The position numbers were made by a program, and so were the translations under genes. A model generated the notes under the pieces. It was given only the letters and a program-made list of their open reading frames with translations, did no database searches and had not been told where the DNA came from. Source: Neobacillus thermocopriae (GTDB lineage Bacteria > Bacillota > Bacilli > Bacillales > Cytobacillaceae). Taken from it: a stretch of 64,000 nt of DNA. The DNA lies in assembly GCF_010975035.1 (NCBI RefSeq), contig NZ_JAAIUV010000006.1:82803-146802 (forward strand), read 5' to 3'. Below are positions 36,692 to 47,436 of the stretch, piece after piece (position 1 is the first letter of the stretch; each line of letters opens with the position of its first letter).

Positions 36692-37960
36692 TTATTCCAT
36701 GTTTTTAATTAATTCATCTGCAAATTCAGAAGTTTTTACTTCTGTTGCACCATCCATTAAACGGGCAAAGTCGTAAGTTACCACTTTAGAAGAAATGGTT
36801 TTCTCCATAGCCTTAATGATCAAGTTAGCTGCTTCATTCCAGCCTAAATGCTCAAGCATTAAAACACCGGAAAGGATGACAGAAGAAGGGTTTACCTTAT
36901 CTAAACCAGCATACTTTGGTGCTGTACCATGTGTGGCTTCAAAAATGGCATGTCCTGTTTCATAGTTTATGTTAGCACCAGGTGCGATACCAATTCCACC
37001 TACTTGTGCTGCAAGTGCGTCAGAGATATAATCACCGTTTAGGTTCATCGTTGCAACTACATCAAACTCACGCGGACGAGTCAGAATTTGCTGTAAGAAG
37101 ATATCAGCTATTGCATCTTTAATAATGATTTTACCAGCTGCTTCTGCTTCAGCTTGTGCTTTGTTTGCCGCTTCTGTACCTTGTTCCTCCTTGATGCGGT
37201 CATATTGAGCCCAAGTGAATACTTTATCTCCGAACTCTCTTTCAGCAAGCTCATATCCCCAGTTCTTGAACGCACCTTCAGTAAATTTCATGATATTCCC
37301 TTTGTGAACAAGAGTAACAGATTTACGTCCTTCCTTAATTGCATAATTAATAGCCGCACGAACTAAACGATGTGTGCCTTCTTCAGAAACAGGCTTAATT
37401 CCGATACCGGAAGTTTCAGGGAATCTAATTTTCTTAACTCCCATTTCATTTTGCAGGAAGTTAATAACTTTCTTAACTGCTTCCGAGCCTTTTTCATATT
37501 CGATACCTGCATAAATGTCTTCAGTATTTTCACGGAAAATAACCATATCTGTGTCTTGCGGACGCTTAACTGGGGAAGGTACTCCTTCAAACCATCTTAC
37601 TGGACGCAAGCATACAAAAAGATCTAATTCTTGGCGTAACGCAACGTTTAATGAACGGATTCCTCCACCAACTGGAGTTGTTAGTGGACCTTTAATAGCA
37701 ATTAAATATTCTCTGATTACATCTAGAGTTTCTTGAGGAAGCCATTCACCAGTTTGATTGAACGCTTTCTCACCAGCTAAAACTTCTTTCCAAACTAGCT
37801 TACGCTCTCCCTTGTACGCCTTTTCAACCGCAGCATCCAATACGCGGTTAGCAGCTGCCCAAATATCAGGACCTGTACCGTCTCCTTCAATGAACGGAAT
37901 AATAGGATTGTTTGGAACGTTTAATACACCATTTGTAACCGTGATTTTTTCGCCTTGCAT
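36692..37960 (-). CDS. icd: NADP-isocitrate dehydrogenase
   Basis: Oxidative decarboxylation of isocitrate to 2-oxoglutarate. 422 residues (B. subtilis 423). The substrate-binding serine and arginines are in [19 protein letters not shown], and metal-binding acids in [17 protein letters not shown]. The cofactor segment [17 protein letters not shown] is NADP-type. ATG 37960 has GGAGGGAGAA before it. Middle gene of citZ-icd-mdh. Confidence 0.97.
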   Translation of the reverse strand: MQGEKITVTNGVLNVPNNPIIPFIEGDGTGPDIWAAANRVLDAAVEKAYKGERKLVWKEVLAGEKAFNQTGEWLPQETLDVIREYLIAIKGPLTTPVGGGIRSLNVALRQELDLFVCLRPVRWFEGVPSPVKRPQDTDMVIFRENTEDIYAGIEYEKGSEAVKKVINFLQNEMGVKKIRFPETSGIGIKPVSEEGTHRLVRAAINYAIKEGRKSVTLVHKGNIMKFTEGAFKNWGYELAEREFGDKVFTWAQYDRIKEEQGTEAANKAQAEAEAAGKIIIKDAIADIFLQQILTRPREFDVVATMNLNGDYISDALAAQVGGIGIAPGANINYETGHAIFEATHGTAPKYAGLDKVNPSSVILSGVLMLEHLGWNEAANLIIKAMEKTISSKVVTYDFARLMDGATEVKTSEFADELIKNME

Positions 37961-38021
37961 GTTGTTCTCCCTCCTAGACTATGTAAACAAATAAAATAAA
38001 AATATGATATTGTACTTTGAT

Positions 38022-38051
38022 AAAGGTTAGAGGGGATTACCCCTAACCTTT
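38022..38051 (-). terminator. Hairpin between citZ and icd
   Basis: Stem AAAGGTTA/TAACCTTT extended by GGGG/CCCC with a two-base bulge. The minus strand after it reads ATCAAAG, a poor T run, so termination is probably partial. Confidence 0.5.
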
Positions 38052-38096
38052 TACACACAATTCTATTGAACCAATTTTTCGAAAAAAAGTAAAATA

Positions 38097-39215
38097 TTAA
38101 ACTCTTTGCTCTATTGGGATATATTTTTGCTTTACTGGACCCGTGTATTCTGCTCTTGGACGGATTAAACGATTGTTATCATATTGTTCTAATATATGAG
38201 CTAGCCATCCAGATACACGACTTACCGCAAAGATTGGCGTCATTAAGTCATGGTCAATGCCAAGGCTGTGGTATACAGAAGCAGAATAGAAATCAACATT
38301 TGGTGGCAGTTTCTTTTCACCTGTCACAATGCTTTCAATTTTAACGGACATATCATACCAATGTGGCTCACCTGTTAATTCAGTTAGTTTTTTGGACATT
38401 TCCTTTAAATGCTTAGCACGAGGATCTCCTTGACGGTAAACTCGGTGACCAAAGCCCATAATTTTTTCTTTCTTTTGAAGCTTGCCGTAAATATATGGCT
38501 CAACATTTTCAAGAGTGCCAATTTCGGTAAGCATCTTCATTACCGCTTCATTTGCACCTCCGTGTAGAGGACCTTTTAATGCACCGATTGCAGCAGTAAT
38601 TCCAGAATATACATCCGATAAAGTAGCCACACAAACACGTGCTGTGAACGTAGAAGCATTCAATTCATGGTCGGCATGTAAGACCAAAGCTTTATCAATT
38701 GCTTCTACTGCAATTTGATCAGGTTCTTTCCCTGAAAGCATATAAAGGAAATTAGCCGCAAAGCTTAAATCTTGTCTTGGTTCAACTGGTTCAAGACCCT
38801 TTCTTACACGTGCGAATGCAGCAACAATGGAAGGCATTTTCGCTTGGAGACGGATAGCCTTTCGATAATTGGCTTCCGGATCCATGGCATCTGCTTCTTT
38901 ATCATACAACCCTAATAAAGATACTGCAGAACGAAGCGCAGCCATTGGATGAACTTCTTTGATCGGGTACATTTTAAAATGTTCAATTACTTCCTTTGGA
39001 AGTGAGGCATTTTCTGCCAGCTGCTTTTTTAATTCCGCTAGTTGTTCCGCATTAGGAAGTTTGCGATGCCATAAGAGATAAATCACTTCTTCAAAGCTCG
39101 CATTTTCAGCTAAATCATCAATGTTATATCCAACGTAAGTCAGGGTATCATCAATGATTGAGCTGATTGAAGATGTAGTTGCTACAATCCCTTCAAGACC
39201 GCGTGTTACTGTCAT
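38097..39215 (-). CDS. citZ: Citrate synthase
   Basis: First step of the TCA cycle. The start at ATG 39215 (AAAGGAGAG upstream) gives 372 residues, as in B. subtilis CitZ. Catalytic residues: His in LHADHELNASTF, His in MGFGHRVYR, and Asp in PNVDFYSAS. It starts TVTRGLEGIVATTSSIS, the common Bacillus N-terminus. First gene of citZ-icd-mdh. The 60-base leader carries a palindrome (39279-39298). Confidence 0.97.
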   Translation of the reverse strand: MTVTRGLEGIVATTSSISSIIDDTLTYVGYNIDDLAENASFEEVIYLLWHRKLPNAEQLAELKKQLAENASLPKEVIEHFKMYPIKEVHPMAALRSAVSLLGLYDKEADAMDPEANYRKAIRLQAKMPSIVAAFARVRKGLEPVEPRQDLSFAANFLYMLSGKEPDQIAVEAIDKALVLHADHELNASTFTARVCVATLSDVYSGITAAIGALKGPLHGGANEAVMKMLTEIGTLENVEPYIYGKLQKKEKIMGFGHRVYRQGDPRAKHLKEMSKKLTELTGEPHWYDMSVKIESIVTGEKKLPPNVDFYSASVYHSLGIDHDLMTPIFAVSRVSGWLAHILEQYDNNRLIRPRAEYTGPVKQKYIPIEQRV

Positions 39216-39278
39216 AATAAAATCTCTCCTTTGCTTTCTAAATTTCCCCACTACCCTTTTTCTTAATAAACTTAAAAA

Positions 39279-39298
39279 ATAGAAAACGAGTTTTCTAT
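39279..39298. promoter_or_regulatory. 20-bp palindrome in citZ upstream region
   Basis: ATAGAAAACGAGTTTTCTAT, nine bases on each side of GA, 64 bases before the citZ ATG. On the minus strand it is followed by TTTTTTAAG. It could be an operator or a weak attenuator; it does not fit the cre consensus well. Sequence 39299-39572 beyond it holds a second dyad (CGATTG/CAATCG near 39373-39389) but no gene. Confidence 0.5.
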
Positions 39299-39572
39299 CT
39301 AAGATTGGATGAAAGGGTTAAAATATTCAGATAAAAATAATAATATTTTAATGTTTGTACACTGACTGAGCGATTGCTCGCCAATCGGCACAAACAACAT
39401 GTATGCCCTTTCATTCAATGGAATGAATGAATTTACAATGAATCCATTATGCCAATAGGATTGAATTAAATAACTATACACTTAAGCCTATTATAAACAA
39501 TAATCAGACTTTTGTGAATGAAAAGAGAATGAAAATAATAAAAAAATATTATTTTAAAAAAAATCTTACTAG

Positions 39573-39738
39573 AAAAGCGGAAGCGCCCTGGTCAGCGGCG
39601 TATAGCCTGGAGGCTCTCCAACTGAGATAAAGGAAACACGAAGAACCGATGGTGATTCGATGTTGACTTATCGTAGGGCGGAGACCGAAGGATACTAGCC
39701 GCTAGGGCGCTGGAGCTAGACAGTTCTCGAAGTCAAAA
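39573..39738 (+). repeat. Tandem repeat array, copy B (internally deleted)
   Basis: Begins aaaagcggaagcgccctggt, ends ggcgctggagctagacagtt. It lacks about 60 bases of the middle present in copy C (the part after TATAGCC with AAAAGCTATCGC). Its 3' half differs from copy C in only a few bases. The ends AGCGCCCT...AGCGGC and GCCGCT..AGGGCGCT are complementary, so the element can fold into one hairpin. Confidence 0.88.
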
Positions 39739-39759
39739 AATTTTATCTCTTCTAATCGG

Positions 39760-39980
39760 AAAAGCGGAAGCGCCCTGGTCAGCGGCGTATAGCCTCCTCC
39801 CAAAAGCTATCGCTTTCAGTCGTGCGATGTGGATGCTGCCGATGCCTTCCTTGTGGTGGTCTCCAACTGAGATAAAGGAAACACGAAAAACCGAAGGTGA
39901 TTCGATGTTGACTTATCGTAGGGCGGAGACCGAAGGATACTAGCCGCTAGGGCGCTGGAGCTAGACAGTTCTCGAAGTCA
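39760..39980 (+). repeat. Tandem repeat array, copy C (full length)
   Basis: The most complete copy, about 220 bases. Joined to copies B and D by an identical spacer (tcaaaaaattttatctct and following). The period from C to D is 245 bases. No open reading frame of significance; complementary ends as in copy B. Confidence 0.88.
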
Positions 39981-40004
39981 AAAAATTTTATCTCTTCTAA
40001 TCGG

Positions 40005-40220
40005 AAAAGCGGAAGCGCCCTGGTCAGCGGCGTATAGCCTCCTCCCAAAAGCTATCGCTTTCAGTCGTGCGATAGGCATGCTGCCGGGGCCCCTTTCTTG
40101 TGAAGATTTTCCAACCAATATAATGGAAAAAATAGGAGATTCGATGTTAACTTATTGTAGGGAAGAGAGCGAAGGTGTCTCGTCGTTAGAAGGCTGGAGG
40201 CTAGACAAGTCTCAAAGTTG
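40005..40220 (+). repeat. Tandem repeat array, copy D (3' half diverged)
   Basis: The first 85 bases are nearly identical to copy C, then similarity falls, with recognisable CTTGTGAAGATTTTCCAACC, GATTCGATGTTAACTTATTG and GGCTGGAGGCTAGACAAG. It looks like a junction between a recent duplicate and an older element. Confidence 0.85.
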
Positions 40221-40244
40221 AAGATATATTTTCTTTTTAAGTAA

Positions 40245-40425
40245 ATTGGCAATGATCTAGGCAGCAGTGTATGTCCTCCCCCAAAAAGTTATCACTTTCA
40301 ATAGAGGCGATGCTGCCGGGACCTTCCTGTAAAGCTCTCCAATGGAGATATAAAAAACACTTGGATAAGTGAGACTTTCTTAGGTAGAAAGCGAAGGAAT
40401 TTAGACGTTATGGCACTTCAACATT
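40245..40425 (+). repeat. Tandem repeat array, copy E (degenerate)
   Basis: Retains the order TAGGCAGCAGTGTATGTCCTC, CAAAAAGTTATCACTTTCAA, GATGCTGCCGGGACCTTCC, CTCCAATGGAGATA and AGAAAGCGAAGG, but with many changes. It ends one base before the ytwI stop codon. Confidence 0.7.
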
Positions 40426-40426
40426 C

Positions 40427-40891
40427 TTATCTTATAAAAAATCCAATCATTTTCATACTGGCGTAAGCAATACCGGCCCCTATTAATGGTCCTACCGCCA
40501 CTCCTTTAAAAATTGAAACCGATAAGATTGTACCCAGTACTAATGCTGTTGTAATTTGCGGATCCTTCGCCAGAAGTGTCACTCCTCCCTTTGCCAAAAG
40601 TGCCACTGCCATACCAGAAACTAATGCAACCCATGCATAGGGAGATTTAAAAGCTGCTGTCAAGTCTTTAAAACCAATTTCTCCACTCGCAATCGGTGCA
40701 AGGACCGCAATAGTTATGACGGTTACTCCCCAATTGATCCCTTTCGTTTGAATGTATGAAAATAATTTGGAATCTATATGAAATACTTTTAAGACTAATA
40801 ACACTGCAATAGCAATCATTAACGAATTGTTCTTAGCAAAAAAACCAATCACAAGTAGTAACAATAGAAATAAAACAGATTCATTAAACAT
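40427..40891 (-). CDS. ytwI: DUF441 membrane protein YtwI
   Basis: 154 residues, four to five spans (about 4-22, 28-41, 52-70, 80-100, 112-150), rich in Gly and Ala, e.g. GPLIGAGIAYASMKMIGFF at the C-terminus. This is the UPF0756/DUF441 family; function unknown. B. subtilis ytwI lies between citZ and ytvI in the same orientation. Its stop codon touches the end of the repeat array, so the array has probably replaced its natural terminator. Confidence 0.85.
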   Translation of the reverse strand: MFNESVLFLLLLLVIGFFAKNNSLMIAIAVLLVLKVFHIDSKLFSYIQTKGINWGVTVITIAVLAPIASGEIGFKDLTAAFKSPYAWVALVSGMAVALLAKGGVTLLAKDPQITTALVLGTILSVSIFKGVAVGPLIGAGIAYASMKMIGFFIR

Positions 40892-41095
40892 TTTTCCCCA
40901 ACTTTCTATATAAAACTATACTTCCATAGCAAACATCTAAACCATTCATAATAAAATATTCAAGTTTATAAGCCTGAAACTTTTCACTATTTAGTGCGTA
41001 TGAAAATACGTAACAATTACAGATGAATATTAGGTGTATTGTCTAATAAAATGATAAACTATATCTAATTACTTTCGATGATAGGAGGTTGACCA

Positions 41096-42199
41096 TTGAA
41101 TTCAAAGTATTTACACAGGATTATTCGTTTTGTATTGGTCGTCGGTGCAATAATCCTGGGCCTTTACGCTTTTTATTTAATTTCAAAGGTGACATACCCA
41201 TTTTTAATCGGATTTGCCATTGCATTCTTCATTAACCCGCTTGTAAATCTATTGGAGAATAAGGCAAAAATGCCGCGTATACTTGCAGTTTTTGTTGCAC
41301 TCATCCTTATATTTGCCATCTTTGCCGGTTTAATTACTCTGTTAGTAGTTGAAATTGTCTCCGGTGCAAATTACTTGGCAAAAGTTATACCCCAGCACTT
41401 GAACACATTTATCACTTATTTGGAAGATTACTTCACAAATTTGTACAATCAATTAACTAGGATGTTTAATAAGCTTGATGCAGGACAACAGGATACGATT
41501 ATTGCCAATATCCAAGATATAGGGCAAACGATTGGATCAACGGTCGGCAACTTTATTCAAAATTTCTTTGGTAACATTCCACTTATCTTATCTTGGTTTC
41601 CTAATGCTGCAACTGTCCTTATTTTCTCATTATTGGCCACGTTTTTCATCAGTAAAGATTGGTACCGGCTATCAAACTTAGGGAACAAGATATTGCCGGC
41701 AAAAGCAAGAACTAGTGGAAAGACCGTCTTTGCGGATTTAAAAAGGGCATTATTTGGGTTTATTAAAGCACAGGTGACTCTCATCTCCATTACAACGGTT
41801 ATCATTTTAATTGGCTTACTAATTTTAAGAGTTGATTATGCGATCACCATTGCCCTTCTGACAGGTGTTGTAGATATCATCCCTTATCTAGGGACTGGAA
41901 CAGTATTTGTTCCTTGGATCATTTATGAAGTAATTAGCGGTGATATAGGCCTGGCGATCGGTCTTGGTGTTCTTTATGTAATTGTTTTGGTTCAAAGGCA
42001 GATTATGGAACCAAAAATTCTTTCATCCAACATTGGGCTTGACCCATTAGCTACCCTCATTGCTCTGTTTGTTGGATTTAAATTGATTGGATTTTTAGGA
42101 CTAATCATTGGGCCGGTAACCCTTGTCATTATCACCACCCTATATCGTGCCAATGTCTTTCATGACCTTTGGAATTTTATTAAAGGAAAAGAAATTTAA
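41096..42199 (+). CDS. ytvI: AI-2E family transporter YtvI
   Basis: 367 residues, about seven to eight spans, PerM/AI-2E exporter superfamily. The start is TTG 41096, with AGGAGG seven bases upstream. Recognisable blocks: YPFLIGFAIAFFINPLVNLLE (second span), SLLATFFISKDWY, and the C-terminal LTGVVDIIPYLGTGTVFVPW and GLDPLATLIALFVGFKLIGF. Transported molecule unknown; some relatives are sodium/proton antiporters. Alone on the plus strand between ytwI and pyk. Confidence 0.88.
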   Translation: MNSKYLHRIIRFVLVVGAIILGLYAFYLISKVTYPFLIGFAIAFFINPLVNLLENKAKMPRILAVFVALILIFAIFAGLITLLVVEIVSGANYLAKVIPQHLNTFITYLEDYFTNLYNQLTRMFNKLDAGQQDTIIANIQDIGQTIGSTVGNFIQNFFGNIPLILSWFPNAATVLIFSLLATFFISKDWYRLSNLGNKILPAKARTSGKTVFADLKRALFGFIKAQVTLISITTVIILIGLLILRVDYAITIALLTGVVDIIPYLGTGTVFVPWIIYEVISGDIGLAIGLGVLYVIVLVQRQIMEPKILSSNIGLDPLATLIALFVGFKLIGFLGLIIGPVTLVIITTLYRANVFHDLWNFIKGKEI

Positions 42200-42202
42200 A
42201 TG

Positions 42203-42238
42203 AAAAAACGTCAACCTTCAATGAGGTTGACGTTTTTT
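42203..42238. terminator. Bidirectional terminator between ytvI and pyk
   Basis: A perfect 15-bp stem AAAAAACGTCAACCT/AGGTTGACGTTTTTT with a six-base loop. It serves the convergent genes ytvI and pyk. Confidence 0.92.
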
Positions 42239-42240
42239 CA

Positions 42241-44004
42241 TTATAGCACACTTGCGTGACCGTTATATATGATCCCTCGCGTTGCATCGACTGTGACTTC
42301 TTGTCCATCTTTCATAAGCTCTAGTGCATTTTCTACTCCTACAATTACCGGAATCCCAAGGTTCAGACCAACAACAGCCGCATGACTTGTTAATCCACCT
42401 TCTTGTGTAATGAGTGCTGCACATTTTTCAATGGCAGGCATCATTTCCTTGTCAGAACCAATAGTAACAAGAATAGAACCAGGTTTAACTTTTTCCAAAG
42501 CTTCCTTGGCATCGCGAGCTATTACTACTTTACCGAATGCAGACTTTCGACCAATTCCTTGAGCTTTTGTAATGATATCTCCAACGATATGAATTTTCAT
42601 TAAATTGGTTGTACCAGCTTCACCAACAGGTACCCCTGCTGTGATTACAACTAAATCACCATGCTTGACAATGCCACTATTTACACTTTCCTCAACCGCA
42701 ATTTCCAACATTTCATCAGTTGTTGAAGCATATCTACCAAGCTTAGGATATACACCCCAAACTAAAGATAGTCGGCGACACACTACTTCGTTTGCTGTTA
42801 CACCAACAATCGCTGCCTTTGGACGGTATTTAGAAATCATTCTTGCCGTATGACCGCTTTCTGTTGGTGCGATAATGGATTTTACATCTAGGTTTAATGC
42901 AGTGTGAGCAACAGACAGTCCGATCGCTTCTGTCACATTGTGCTCCATGTTCTTACTGCGGTTAGATAAAATTTCTTTATGGTTTAATGCCTGTTCCGCT
43001 CTTAATGCAATGTTATGCATAGTTTGTACGGCTTCCACTGGATACTGTCCGGCAGCCGTTTCACCAGATAGCATAATGGCATCGGTACCATCAAAAATGG
43101 CATTCGCTACATCACTGGCTTCAGCACGGGTAGGTCTTGGATTTCGCTGCATAGAATCAAGCATTTGAGTAGCCGTAATAACAGGTTTTCCATATGCATT
43201 ACATTTCTTAATTAGCATTTTTTGTACAAGCGGTACTTCTTCAGCTGGAATTTCAACCCCAAGGTCACCACGAGCAACCATTAAACCGTCAGAAACCTCT
43301 AAGATTTCATCAATATTATCCACGCCCTCCTGATTTTCAATTTTAGGAATGATGTGGATATGGGTAGCATTGTTTTCTTCCAAAAGTTGGCGAATTTCCA
43401 ATACATCTTTAGCTCGACGAACAAAAGATGCCGCAATAAAATCAATCCCTTGTTCAATTCCAAACAGAATATCGTTTTTATCCTTTTCGGTAATCCCTGG
43501 TAAATTGACAGATACCCCAGGTACATTCACACCTTTTTTGTTTTTTAGTGTGCCGGTATTTAATATTTTGGTATGAATTTCATTAGCAGGTTTGTCAATC
43601 TTTGTCACTTCAAGACCAATTAACCCGTCATCCAACAAAATTTTCGAACCAACTTGTACATCATCAATCAATCCAGAATATGTAACTGAGAATTTTTCTA
43701 CGGTTCCTTCCACTTCGTTCATCGAAATAATAATATTTTCTCCAGCCTTAAGCTCAATGGCTCCATTTTGCATATTATGAGTCCGAATCTCTGGACCTTT
43801 TGTATCAAGTAATATAGCAACTGTTTTTCCAGCAATCTGTGCAGCTTCACGAATGTTTTTAATACGGTTTCCATGTTCCGCAAAATCCCCATGGGAAAAA
43901 TTTAAACGCGCTACATTCATCCCAGCCTGAATTAATTGGGTTAGCTTCTCTACGCTTTCACTAGCAGGGCCAATCGTACAAACAATTTTTGTTTTACGTA
44001 ACAT
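42241..44004 (-). CDS. pyk: Pyruvate kinase with extra C-terminal domain
   Basis: Converts phosphoenolpyruvate and ADP to pyruvate and ATP. 587 residues: the standard fold (1 to about 473) plus the Bacillus-type PEP-utilising-like extra domain (about 475-587, with [19 protein letters not shown]). Active-site blocks: [17 protein letters not shown], the [11 protein letters not shown] segment, [13 protein letters not shown], and [17 protein letters not shown] 44004 has AAAGGAGG before it. Second gene after pfkA. Confidence 0.97.
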   Translation of the reverse strand: MLRKTKIVCTIGPASESVEKLTQLIQAGMNVARLNFSHGDFAEHGNRIKNIREAAQIAGKTVAILLDTKGPEIRTHNMQNGAIELKAGENIIISMNEVEGTVEKFSVTYSGLIDDVQVGSKILLDDGLIGLEVTKIDKPANEIHTKILNTGTLKNKKGVNVPGVSVNLPGITEKDKNDILFGIEQGIDFIAASFVRRAKDVLEIRQLLEENNATHIHIIPKIENQEGVDNIDEILEVSDGLMVARGDLGVEIPAEEVPLVQKMLIKKCNAYGKPVITATQMLDSMQRNPRPTRAEASDVANAIFDGTDAIMLSGETAAGQYPVEAVQTMHNIALRAEQALNHKEILSNRSKNMEHNVTEAIGLSVAHTALNLDVKSIIAPTESGHTARMISKYRPKAAIVGVTANEVVCRRLSLVWGVYPKLGRYASTTDEMLEIAVEESVNSGIVKHGDLVVITAGVPVGEAGTTNLMKIHIVGDIITKAQGIGRKSAFGKVVIARDAKEALEKVKPGSILVTIGSDKEMMPAIEKCAALITQEGGLTSHAAVVGLNLGIPVIVGVENALELMKDGQEVTVDATRGIIYNGHASVL

Positions 44005-44032
44005 TTTTTTCCTCCTTTATAAAAATCCAATA

Positions 44033-44051
44033 AGCGCCTAAAAAAGGCGCT
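44033..44051 (-). other. Hairpin between pfkA and pyk
   Basis: Stem AGCGCCT/AGGCGCT with a five-base loop, 30 bases after pfkA, followed by TATTGGATTTTT on the minus strand. It may stabilise or process the pfkA-pyk message; too weak a T run for a firm terminator. Confidence 0.4.
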
Positions 44052-44081
44052 GTACCGAAAAGTTATCTAAACATTATTCCA

Positions 44082-45077
<996 letters not shown>

Positions 45078-45200
45078 CTATGTAGATTTGAAGAACTAGA
45101 GCGAAAGTATTGATAACCGTCTTAAAGTCCTTCTTTTATTATGAACATTAATCATTCGAATATTTATAAAATAACATGAAGAATCCTTCATAACAACTGT

Positions 45201-45209
45201 ATCATATCA
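45201..45209 (-). promoter_or_regulatory. Extended -10 promoter candidate of pfkA-pyk
   Basis: Minus strand TGATATGAT fits TGnTATAAT with one change, about 160 bases before pfkA, in a gene-free stretch of 340 bases. No convincing -35. A GAAAACGTTCTC about 60 bases further upstream loosely resembles a cre half-palindrome. Confidence 0.35.
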
Positions 45210-45341
45210 ACCTTTTAAATAGACGGAATAGTTCATTAACTGGAAGCGTTTCATTCGATGGGGAGAACGTTTTCTTTGAAACTTAAGTGAATTTTTTATG
45301 AACATTTTGTGAATCATGTTGGAAGGAATAAACAGGATATA

Positions 45342-45371
45342 GTAAAACGTGCCCATATGGACACGTTTTAC
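45342..45371. other. 30-bp near-perfect palindrome between accA and pfkA
   Basis: GTAAAACGTG.CCATATGG.CACGTTTTAC with a single mismatched pair, ten bases after the accA stop. It lacks a T tract outside the stem, so it is not a standard terminator; it may be one for accA with the T run inside the stem, or a protein site. Confidence 0.55.
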
Positions 45372-45381
45372 GATCCGTAAA

Positions 45382-46356
45382 TCAAACGCCAATAAACTCT
45401 TGAATAAACCCATACTCTCCGATTGTCCGGAAACGATTATATCGGTCGGTGATTAATTGTTCTTCTGATAAAGAAAGCAATTCTTTTAACGAATTCGTGA
45501 GAATGGCTTCAATTTCTTTTGACTGTTGTTTAACGTCCTTATGGGCTCCACCCTTGATTTCCGGAATAATATCATCTATTACCCCTAGTTCTTTTAAATC
45601 TGGAGCTGTTATTCTCATCGTTTCGGCCGCATTTTTGGCCTTCGATGCATCTTTCCACAAAATAGCTGCGGCTCCCTCTGGAGAAATAACAGAATAAGTA
45701 GAGTTCTCTAGCATATAAATACGGTTTCCGACTCCCAATGCAAGTGCGCCACCGCTACCGCCTTCACCGATAACAATACAGATAATTGGAACTTTTAAAC
45801 CTGCCATTTCAAAAAGGTTACGTGCAATTGCTTCACTTTGTCCACGCTCTTCAGCCGCTTTACCTGGATAAGCACCTTTTGTATCTATAAAGCAAATAAT
45901 TGGACGGTTAAACTTATCCGCCTGTTTCATCAATCTTAATGCTTTTCGATACCCTTCTGGGTGAGGCATTCCAAAGTTTCTACGAATGTTTTCCTTTGTA
46001 TCTTTCCCTCTTTGATGACCGATCACTGTCACTGGTAAACCTTTAAATTTAGCAATTCCACCGACAATCGCTTCATCATCGGCAAAAGTACGATCCCCGT
46101 GACATTCAAAAAAATCATCAAACAGGTTTGAAATATAATCTAAAGTTGTCGGTCTCATCGGATGGCGAGCTATTTGCACTCGGTCCCATGGTTTAATATT
46201 TTCGTAAATTTCTTTTTCAAGCTTTTCAAGCCGAATCTCCAATTTCTTAATTTCCGAGCTTAAATCAACATCCGCGTTTTGGGTAAACTCTTTTAATTCC
46301 ATAATTTTTTTCCGAAGTTCAACGATTGGACGTTCAAATTCTAATTCTATTGCCAT
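45382..46356 (-). CDS. accA: Acetyl-CoA carboxylase carboxyltransferase alpha
   Basis: Alpha chain of the carboxyltransferase that moves CO2 from biotin to acetyl-CoA, giving malonyl-CoA. 324 residues. The N-terminal helix [19 protein letters not shown] is followed by the crotonase-like core with [56 protein letters not shown], and [17 protein letters not shown]. The start overlaps the accD end by ten bases, so synthesis of the two subunits is coupled. Confidence 0.97.
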   Translation of the reverse strand: MAIELEFERPIVELRKKIMELKEFTQNADVDLSSEIKKLEIRLEKLEKEIYENIKPWDRVQIARHPMRPTTLDYISNLFDDFFECHGDRTFADDEAIVGGIAKFKGLPVTVIGHQRGKDTKENIRRNFGMPHPEGYRKALRLMKQADKFNRPIICFIDTKGAYPGKAAEERGQSEAIARNLFEMAGLKVPIICIVIGEGGSGGALALGVGNRIYMLENSTYSVISPEGAAAILWKDASKAKNAAETMRITAPDLKELGVIDDIIPEIKGGAHKDVKQQSKEIEAILTNSLKELLSLSEEQLITDRYNRFRTIGEYGFIQEFIGV

Positions 46357-47228
46357 GCGAGTTCACCCCTTGGTTGATGAATATCGAGGATCAGTGTAAT
46401 CTTCTCAGCCAACTCTAAACGAGAAATAATGGCATCCAATTGGCCATGCTTTAATAGAAATTCGGCTGTTTGAAAGTCTTCAGGTAGTTTCTCACGTATG
46501 GATTGCTCTATCACCCTTCGGCCGGCAAATCCAATTAACGCACCTGGCTCGGCTAAGTTATAATCCCCTAAAGAAGCAAAGCTTGCCGAAACACCGCCTG
46601 TTGTTGGGTGGGTCATAATCGAAATGATTAGCCCTCCATTACCACTAAATTTTTTCAATGCAACACTGGTTTTAGCCATCTGCATTAAACTTAAAGCCCC
46701 TTCCTGCATACGGGCACCGCCAGATGCAGTGAAAATGATAAAAGGAACAGAAAGCTCGTCAGCTTTTTCAATTGCACGAGTTATTTTTTCACCGACAACA
46801 GACCCCATGCTTCCCATTCGGAAAGAAGAATCCATAATGGCCACAACAATTTTAAATCCGCCCACCGTTCCGATTCCGGTTACTACTGCTTCATTTAATT
46901 TGCTTTTTAATCGATCTTTTTCGAGCTTTTCTAGATAATCCGGAAAATTTAACGGATTTTTGGAAACCATATTTTCATTGATTTCCTGAAAACTCCCTTC
47001 ATCTAAAAAGCTTTCGATCCGTTCTTTAGCCGTCATTGGAAAATGATGCCCACAATGTAAACAAACTTTCATGTTTTTTATTAATTCTTTTGTATACATG
47101 ATTTTCTTACATGTGGGACACTTAGTCATAATTCCTTCAGGAACATCATTTTTCGCCGCTTCGGTAGGAATGGTTGCATATTTTTTCTTTTTTGGTTGAT
47201 TTTTTGTAAACAGATCTTTTAATGCCAA
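46347..47228 (-). CDS. accD: Acetyl-CoA carboxylase carboxyltransferase beta
   Basis: Beta chain of the carboxyltransferase. 293 residues. Start TTG 47228, with AAGGAGG eight bases upstream. The N-terminal zinc ribbon CPTCKKIMY and CLHCGHHF (four Cys, about 38-61) binds RNA and DNA in relatives. The core includes [38 protein letters not shown] and [17 protein letters not shown]. First gene of accD-accA. A 15-bp palindrome overlaps its -10 (47335-47349), which is shared with the malic enzyme promoter. Confidence 0.97.
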   Translation of the reverse strand: MALKDLFTKNQPKKKKYATIPTEAAKNDVPEGIMTKCPTCKKIMYTKELIKNMKVCLHCGHHFPMTAKERIESFLDEGSFQEINENMVSKNPLNFPDYLEKLEKDRLKSKLNEAVVTGIGTVGGFKIVVAIMDSSFRMGSMGSVVGEKITRAIEKADELSVPFIIFTASGGARMQEGALSLMQMAKTSVALKKFSGNGGLIISIMTHPTTGGVSASFASLGDYNLAEPGALIGFAGRRVIEQSIREKLPEDFQTAEFLLKHGQLDAIISRLELAEKITLILDIHQPRGELAWQ

Positions 47229-47334
47229 AAACCTAACCTCCTTGTTTGAACCTTTGGCAAATGGAAAGTTTCCCTCACATTCTACACAGCATTCTTTCTA
47301 AGAGTTATTCATCTCATACATCATTCATGCAATA

Positions 47335-47349
47335 AGTGGTCAGACCACT
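47335..47349. promoter_or_regulatory. Palindromic operator at the accDA promoter
   Basis: AGTGGTCAGACCACT, a perfect 15-bp palindrome around a central A. It overlaps a TATAGT (47352-47347, minus) that serves as a plausible -10 for accD, with only a weak -35 (GTGATG, 17-base spacer). A 14-base identical copy lies at 49359-49372. The pattern TGGTCnGACCA is of the type bound by FadR-subfamily GntR proteins. Confidence 0.72.
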
Positions 47350-47356
47350 ATAGAAT

Positions 47357-47381
47357 GAAAAATGCCCGTCATCACCTGGGC
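47357..47381 (-). terminator. Weak terminator of the malic enzyme-gntR operon
   Basis: GCCC/GGGC stem (47364-47367 with 47378-47381), with a ten-base loop and TTTTTC after it on the minus strand. It lies between gntR and the accD promoter. Confidence 0.5.
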
Positions 47382-47436
47382 TTGTACAAATTCCAATATA
47401 AATGAAGAAGCATTCAAATTCTGTTGATTTTTGTCG

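Noticed and set aside
39279..39298. cre site for CcpA at citZ
   Set aside because: At least two fixed positions of the cre consensus do not match; kept only as an unassigned palindrome.
39399..39430. TTCATTC/GAATGAA dyad before citZ as a FadR box
   Set aside because: The half-sites are in the opposite arrangement to the FadR consensus.
39573..40425. CRISPR array
   Set aside because: Repeats are about 220 bases, not 25-40, the spacers are identical rather than unique, and no cas gene is present.
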